From the NCBI GenBank assembly GCA_005887925.1, contig VBLP01000288.1:1-38783 (forward strand): 38,783 bases of DNA, read 5' to 3'. Origin of the DNA: Deltaproteobacteria bacterium. Its GTDB lineage: Bacteria > Myxococcota_A > Polyangia > Haliangiales > Haliangiaceae. The position numbers and the translations under genes are program-made. Each line of letters opens with the position of its first letter. Within the stretch, counting starts at the first letter, position 1. Positions 34,218 to 38,783 of this stretch are shown piece after piece. The notes beneath the pieces were generated by a model that did not search any database, was not told where the DNA came from, and saw only the letters and a program-made list of their open reading frames with translations.

Positions 34218-34305
34218 CGCGGCCGGTTCGCCGGGCGAGCCGCCCCGCTGGCGTTGCGCCGGGCGCGAGGCTACCGTGCGGCCACTCGCCACGAGGAGAT
34301 CCTAA

Positions 34306-36395
34306 ATGTTGAACAGGCTGCCGCTCGTCCTCCTGCTGTCGTGCGCGCCGATCGCGGCCGAGCGCGCATCCGGCCCCGATCCGACGCGGTGGGAGCGCCA
34401 GGCCCAGCGCGTCACGATCGTCCGCGACGACTGGGGCCACGCCCACATCCACGGCGCGACCGACGCCGACGCCGTGTTCGGCATGGTCTACGCGCAGGCC
34501 GAGGACGACTTCAACCGCGTCGAGACCAACCCGACGAGCTCAAGGCGCTGTACGCGGCGAGCCCGGCCGCGCTGCGCGCGCTGATGGACGCCTGGGCCGA
34601 CGGGCTCAACTACTACCTCGCGACCCACGCCGGCGTGAAGCCGCGCGTCATCGCGCGGTTCGAGCCGTGGATGGCGCTGTCGTTCACCGAGGGCAGCATC
34701 GGCGGCGACATCGAGCGCATCGACCTCGCCCAGCTCGCCGCGTTCTACGGCGACGAGGCGACGCGCCCCGCGCCGGTCGACGTCGGCGAGCAGCCCAAGG
34801 AGCCGTCGGGCTCGAACGGCATCGCGATCGCGCCCGCCAACACCGCCGATCACCACGCGCTGCTCCTGATCAACTCGCACACCTCGTTCTACTTCCGCTC
34901 CGAGCTGCAGATGACGAGCGACGAGGGCCTCGACGCCTACGGCGCGGTGACCTGGGGCCAGTTCTTCGTCTACCAGGGCTTCAACGACCGGATCGGCTGG
35001 ATGCACACCTCGACCGGCGCCGACGCCGTCGACGAGTACGCCGAGTCCATCGTGCGCAAGGCCGGCCGGCTGTACTACCGCTACGGCAAGGAGCTGCGCC
35101 CGGTGGTGACCGGCCGGATCCGCGTCCCGTACCGGACGGCGAGCGGGATGGCGAGCAAGGACGTCACGGTGCTGCGCACCCACCACGGCCCGATCGTCCG
35201 GTCGGCGGACGGCAAGTGGATCGCGATCCGGCTGATGCAGAAGCCGATCGAGGCGCTGCGCCAGTCCTACGAGCGCACCCGGGCGCGCGACCTCGCCGGC
35301 TTCCGCAAGGTGATGGAGCTCGCCGCCAACTCATCCAACAACACGCTCTACGCCGACGCCGACGGCCACATCGCCTACTTCCATCCCCAGTTCCTGCCGC
35401 GGCGCGACGACCGCTTCGACTGGACCCACCCGGTCAACGGCGCGGACCCGGCGACGGAGTGGAACGGCGTGCACGGTGTCGACGACAGCCCGCACGCCAT
35501 CGATCCGCCCAACGGCTGGGTGATGAACACCAACGACTGGCCGTACTCGTGCGCGGGGTCCAACAGCCCCCGGCGCGAGAGCTTCCCGCGCTACATGGAC
35601 ACGGTCGGCGAGAACCCGCGCGGCATCCACGCGATCCGCGTGCTCGACGGCCAGCACCAGTTCACGCTCACCGGCCTGCGCGACGCCGCGTTCGACAGCT
35701 ACCTCACCGCGTTCGCGGCGCTGATCCCGGCGCTGCTGGCGGCCTACGACGAGACCGCGGCGTCCGACACGGTCAAGGCCAGGCTGGCCGACCAGATCCG
35801 CGTGCTGCGCGACTGGGACTATCGCTGGTCGGCGAGCTCGGTGCCGACGTCGCTCGCGGTGTACTGGGGCCAGGAGCTGTGGCAGAAGTCCGCCGGCGCG
35901 GCCCGGCGCGCCGGCATGTCGGTCTGGGACTACATGGCGGCGCGCACGTCCCCGGCGCAGAAGCTGGCGGCACTCGCCGCGGCATCGGACCGGCTCACCC
36001 AGGACTTCGGGACCTGGCGCACGCCGTGGGGCGACATCAACCGCTTCCAGCGGCTGACCGCCGACATCGTGCAGCACTTCGACGACATGGCGCCGAGCAT
36101 CCCGGTGCCGTTCACCAGCGCGCAGTGGGGCTCGCTGGCGTCGTTCGGCGCGAAGGCCTACCCGGGGACGAAGCGGATGTACGGCACCAGCGGCAACAGC
36201 TTCGTCGCCGTCGTCGAGTTCGGTCCCAGGGTGCGGGCGCTGGCGGTGACGGCGGGCGGCGAGAGCGGCCACCCCGACTCGCCGCACTTCAACAGCGAAG
36301 CCGGCCGCTACGCCAGCGGCGACCTGCGCGAGGTCTACTTCTATCCCGCGCAGCTCGAGGGGCACACCGAGCGCGCCTACCACCCGGGGAAGTGA
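34306..36395 (+). pseudogene. Penicillin-acylase family gene, internal deletion and frameshift at about 34528-34531
   Basis: ATG 34306 has AGGAG eight bases upstream. The first part is a signal peptide (RLPLVLLLSCAPIAA) and the acylase start (QRVTIVRDDWGHAHIHGATDADAVFGMVYAQAEDDFNRVETN). The frame then breaks. From about 34531 another frame reads DELKALYAASPAALRALMDAWADGLNYYLATH and runs to 36395 with the whole rest of the enzyme, including the catalytic serine in PSGSNGIAIA (about 34812), the Ntn nucleophile created by self-cleavage, and HTSFYFRSELQM. Relatives have about 25-30 residues between ETN and DPDELK, so a block is missing as well as the frame. As it stands only a 75-residue fragment could be made. 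Substrate of the intact enzyme (penicillin, acyl-homoserine lactone or other acyl amide) cannot be told. Confidence 0.87.
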
Positions 36396-37534
36396 CAGCT
36401 GTACTTGCACGGCTACTGGCCGCGTCGCAAAGTCCAGGCGTGCTGGGCAAACACTTCCTGATCGGCTTGCGGCCGACGATCGAGCTGCATCCCGACGATC
36501 GCCGCCTGCTCTCGACGCTCCGTCCGGCCGGTGTGATCGTGTACCGCGGCAACTTGGCCGCGGACGTGCCCTACGAGGTCTGGCACGCCAAGTTCACCGC
36601 GCTCGTCGCCGAGATCCGCGAGGTGATCGGCCGCGACCACGTGCTGGTGTGCGTCGATCACGAGGGTGGCACCGTGCTGCGCCCGCCGCGCCCGATCACG
36701 CCGTATAGCTTCGCCCGCGACTGGGCCGATCGCGCGCAGGACGTCGGTCGTGCGATGGGGCGCGAGCTCGCGTCGCTCGGGATCAACGTCAACTTCGCAC
36801 CCGTCGTCGACATCGCCTCGAATCCCGCGAACCCCGTGATCGGCCCTCGCGCCTTCGCCGGCGACGCTGACGCCGTGATCGCGGCCGCCCGTCCGTTCAT
36901 CGCGGCCATGCAGTCCGAGGGCGTGCTCGCGTGTCCGAAGCACTTTCCCGGACATGGCGACACCTCGATCGACTCGCATCTCGGACTGCCAGTCGTCGAG
37001 GCAGATCGCGCGGCGCTCGCAGCTCGCGAGCTGCGGCCGTTCGGCGCGGTCGCGCGCGACGTGCACCTGATCATGACCGCGCACATCATGTACCCGGCGA
37101 TCGATCCGGGTGTGCCGGCGACGATGTCGCGCGTGCTCGTCGACGACGTGCTGCGCCGCGAGCTCGGCTACACCGGCGCGATCGTCACGGACGACATCGG
37201 CATGCGCGCAGTGTCGACGATGTTCGACACGCCCGGGACGTGCACGCGCGTGATCTCGTCGGGAACCGATCTGATCATGATCTGCAGCCACTGGACGAAC
37301 AACGATCGCGCCTACGGCCTCGCCGCGGAGCTCGACGCCGCGCGCGCACAGGGCGTGCTGAGCGAGGCCACGCTCGCCGCCTCGGACGCGCGGATCGACG
37401 CGCTGCTCGCCGCGGCGCCCAGCCACGCGCCGCTGCTGCTCGATCCCGGCGTGTTCGCGGCGCATGCGCGGCTCGCGCGGCTCCACGCGGCGCGAGGTGC
37501 CGCGGGGCAGACGGTGTCGCTCGAGGAAGCATGA
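36392..37534 (+). CDS. Glycoside hydrolase family 3, NagZ-like
   Basis: 380 residues from GTG 36392, which overlaps the acylase stop (GTGA). The N-terminal TIM barrel has GVIVYRGNLA, the substrate loop DHEGGTVLRPP, KHFPGHGDT (K183-H184) and the nucleophile D267 in VTDDIGM, the NagZ-type set (beta-N-acetylhexosaminidase with a mobile catalytic loop). It would remove N-acetylglucosamine from cell-wall muropeptides in the cytoplasm; no signal peptide is seen. The C-terminal 60 residues are alanine-rich. Coupling to the acylase and closeness to serine hydrolases on the cell envelope suggest a cell-wall turnover neighbourhood, which is inference. Confidence 0.87.
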   Translation: MTAVLARLLAASQSPGVLGKHFLIGLRPTIELHPDDRRLLSTLRPAGVIVYRGNLAADVPYEVWHAKFTALVAEIREVIGRDHVLVCVDHEGGTVLRPPRPITPYSFARDWADRAQDVGRAMGRELASLGINVNFAPVVDIASNPANPVIGPRAFAGDADAVIAAARPFIAAMQSEGVLACPKHFPGHGDTSIDSHLGLPVVEADRAALAARELRPFGAVARDVHLIMTAHIMYPAIDPGVPATMSRVLVDDVLRRELGYTGAIVTDDIGMRAVSTMFDTPGTCTRVISSGTDLIMICSHWTNNDRAYGLAAELDAARAQGVLSEATLAASDARIDALLAAAPSHAPLLLDPGVFAAHARLARLHAARGAAGQTVSLEEA

Positions 37535-37585
37535 CGTCGCGGCCGAGCCTCGCCGCGTTCGCGCGCCAGCGAGGACAGGAGCTCG

Positions 37586-38783
37586 TCAGTCCCAGCCGGT
37601 GTCGAGGCCGTCGCCCTCGACCGCGCCGTCGCCCGCCATCTCGGTCGATGACGGCGTGCTGACCTCGGGCTTGTCGGCGGGCTCGGCGGCGGCGGTCGGA
37701 TCCTCGTCGCCGAGGTCCCAGCCGGGCTCGGCCTCGTCGGGCAGCGCGGGCGGTTCGGGCGGCGGCGGTGCGGGGAACGCGACCGGGCGCGTGATCGCCT
37801 CGTGCGGGGAGATCGGCAGCGGCGTCGGCGCGGACTCGATGGGCTGACCGGCCTCGGGTTCGCCGGTCTCGACGATGGCGAGGTCGAGCGGCGGCCGGAC
37901 GACGGCGACCTCCTCGGACGCACGGTCGCGCGGTGGCGCGACGGCGGGCTGCTCGGCGCTGGGGCGGTCGCGGCGGCGGCGCCGGCCGGGGCGGGTGGCT
38001 TCTGCATCGCGCCAGTCGTCGGCCGGGGGCCGCTGCCGGACGCCGCCGGCGTCGAGGACGCGCTGGATGGTGGCGTCGAACGTGGCCTGCTGTGCGCGGT
38101 CCTCGTCGTCGAGGATCGGCCCGGCCTCCGCCCAGCCGGCGCGCAGCTCGTCGATGACCTCGACGGGATCGCGGCCGGAGAACCGCAGGTCGCCGAAGGC
38201 GTTCTGGCGCATGGCGTTCTTGAGCTGCGCGGCGAGATCGGCGCCGGCCTCGGCGGCGGGGGGGGCCCTGGGCAGGAGCTCGGCCGCGCGCGCGATCAGC
38301 TTGTCACGCCGCGCGCGCGACGCCGCCGGATCGAGCTCGGTGCCGCGCACGGCGTCGCCGTGGGTGGTGAGGACGTGGACGACCATCGCGTCGACCTCGG
38401 CCGCCAGCACGCCGAGCTCGCGCGCCCGGGCGCGCGCCGCGATCGCCCGCGCGACCGCGTCGTCGCCGCCGGCCATCACCGCGTCGATCTCGGCGCGCAC
38501 GGCGTCGATCTCGGCGCGGTGCGCGTTGGCCTCGTGATCGCGCGCTTCGTCCCGCTTATGGAACAGCGCATCGCACGCGGCGCGGAACGCCTTGTAGACC
38601 GCGTCGGCGTCGCGGCGCGGCACGAAGCCGATATCCTTCCACTGGCGCTGCAGCTCCTTGATGTCGGCGATCGACTGGCCCCAGCCGCGCTCACCGGGCG
38701 CGGCGGCGGCGACCGCCTGGGCCCGGGCGACCAGCTGCTGCTTGTGGGCGAGGTTGTCGAGCTCCTCGGTCCTGCGCGACTCG
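37586..38783 (-). CDS. DUF349-domain protein, 5' part outside the window
   Basis: Only the C-terminal part is present, beginning within the gene at the right edge. Residues in the first 130 codons show DUF349 repeats: IKELQRQWKDIGFVPRRDAD and AFRAACDALFHKRD, then VIDELRAGWAEAGPI. DUF349 proteins are long helical, coiled-coil-like proteins of unknown function. The last 150 residues are proline-, aspartate- and glutamate-rich (PPPPEPPALPDEAEPGWDLGDED...), probably disordered, ending GLDTGWD. It converges with the GH3 gene, 51 bases between the stops. No further claim can be made without the rest of the gene. Confidence 0.75.
   Translation of the reverse strand, partial: ESRRTEELDNLAHKQQLVARAQAVAAAAPGERGWGQSIADIKELQRQWKDIGFVPRRDADAVYKAFRAACDALFHKRDEARDHEANAHRAEIDAVRAEIDAVMAGGDDAVARAIAARARARELGVLAAEVDAMVVHVLTTHGDAVRGTELDPAASRARRDKLIARAAELLPRAPPAAEAGADLAAQLKNAMRQNAFGDLRFSGRDPVEVIDELRAGWAEAGPILDDEDRAQQATFDATIQRVLDAGGVRQRPPADDWRDAEATRPGRRRRRDRPSAEQPAVAPPRDRASEEVAVVRPPLDLAIVETGEPEAGQPIESAPTPLPISPHEAITRPVAFPAPPPPEPPALPDEAEPGWDLGDEDPTAAAEPADKPEVSTPSSTEMAGDGAVEGDGLDTGWD

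Overview
The window is about 38.8 kb of very GC-rich bacterial DNA with densely packed genes, strong G/C bias at third codon positions and many ATGA or GTGA stop/start overlaps. The gene content fits a large-genome Gram-negative of the Myxococcota (delta-proteobacterial) type: a sigma54-type response regulator with a multi-pass sensor kinase, a VIT-domain protein, a cytochrome-c-fused bd-type oxidase subunit, propeller signalling proteins, GH57/GlgB enzymes and many lipoproteins. That placement is inference; there is no rRNA or other marker gene here, and I saw no tRNA, CRISPR array or complete insertion sequence.

Layout. 1-1.2 kb: a MerR-like regulator and the start of a VIT-domain protein (minus strand) behind a clear, probably leaderless promoter. 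1.4-5.2 kb: a secreted hypothetical protein, then an NtrC-class response regulator and its membrane histidine kinase. 5.3-8.2 kb: an ABC exporter (permease, ATPase, HlyD-type adaptor) in which both the ATPase and the adaptor carry internal deletions with frameshifts. 8.2-10.7 kb: an OxyR locus with a textbook OxyR operator, a decayed ahpC start, an intact ahpD and a glutathione S-transferase. 10.8-12.6 kb: an AraC regulator, a glyoxalase-fold protein and a hypothetical protein, with a 26-bp direct repeat spaced 63 bp. 12.65-13.3 kb: an orphan antitoxin, a duplicated 63/66-bp segment and a truncated Dam-type methylase. 13.56-15.9 kb: a two-gene bd-like oxidase operon. 16-18 kb: a CorA/ZntB transporter and a lipoprotein alpha/beta hydrolase. 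18.2-18.9 kb: HigB-like toxin and HigA-like antitoxin genes facing each other. 19-24.9 kb: minus-strand run glgB, GH57, ECF sigma factor, thioesterase. 25-29.4 kb: a serine-hydrolase lipoprotein, an orphan branched-chain amino-acid binding protein and an EamA permease. 29.7-32.2 kb: a propeller sensor whose kinase is replaced by a four-cysteine domain. 32.3-34.1 kb: a class-A-like serine hydrolase with five tryptophan/tyrosine-rich repeats. 34.3-37.5 kb: a penicillin-acylase gene with an internal deletion, coupled to a GH3 (NagZ-like) gene. 37.6 kb to the end: a DUF349 protein, cut by the window edge.

The most striking feature of the window as a whole is recurring gene breakage. Four otherwise well-preserved genes (ABC ATPase, HlyD adaptor, ahpC, penicillin acylase) each lack an internal conserved block and change frame at the gap, and a Dam gene and perhaps a toxin gene are truncated at a repeat. 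This is either real gene decay or a systematic assembly artefact; raw reads would decide. No completely new multi-gene system could be demonstrated. The best candidates for novelty are the four-cysteine propeller receptor, the WWWYYG-repeat serine hydrolase, the convergent HigB/HigA pair and the AraC repeat pair.
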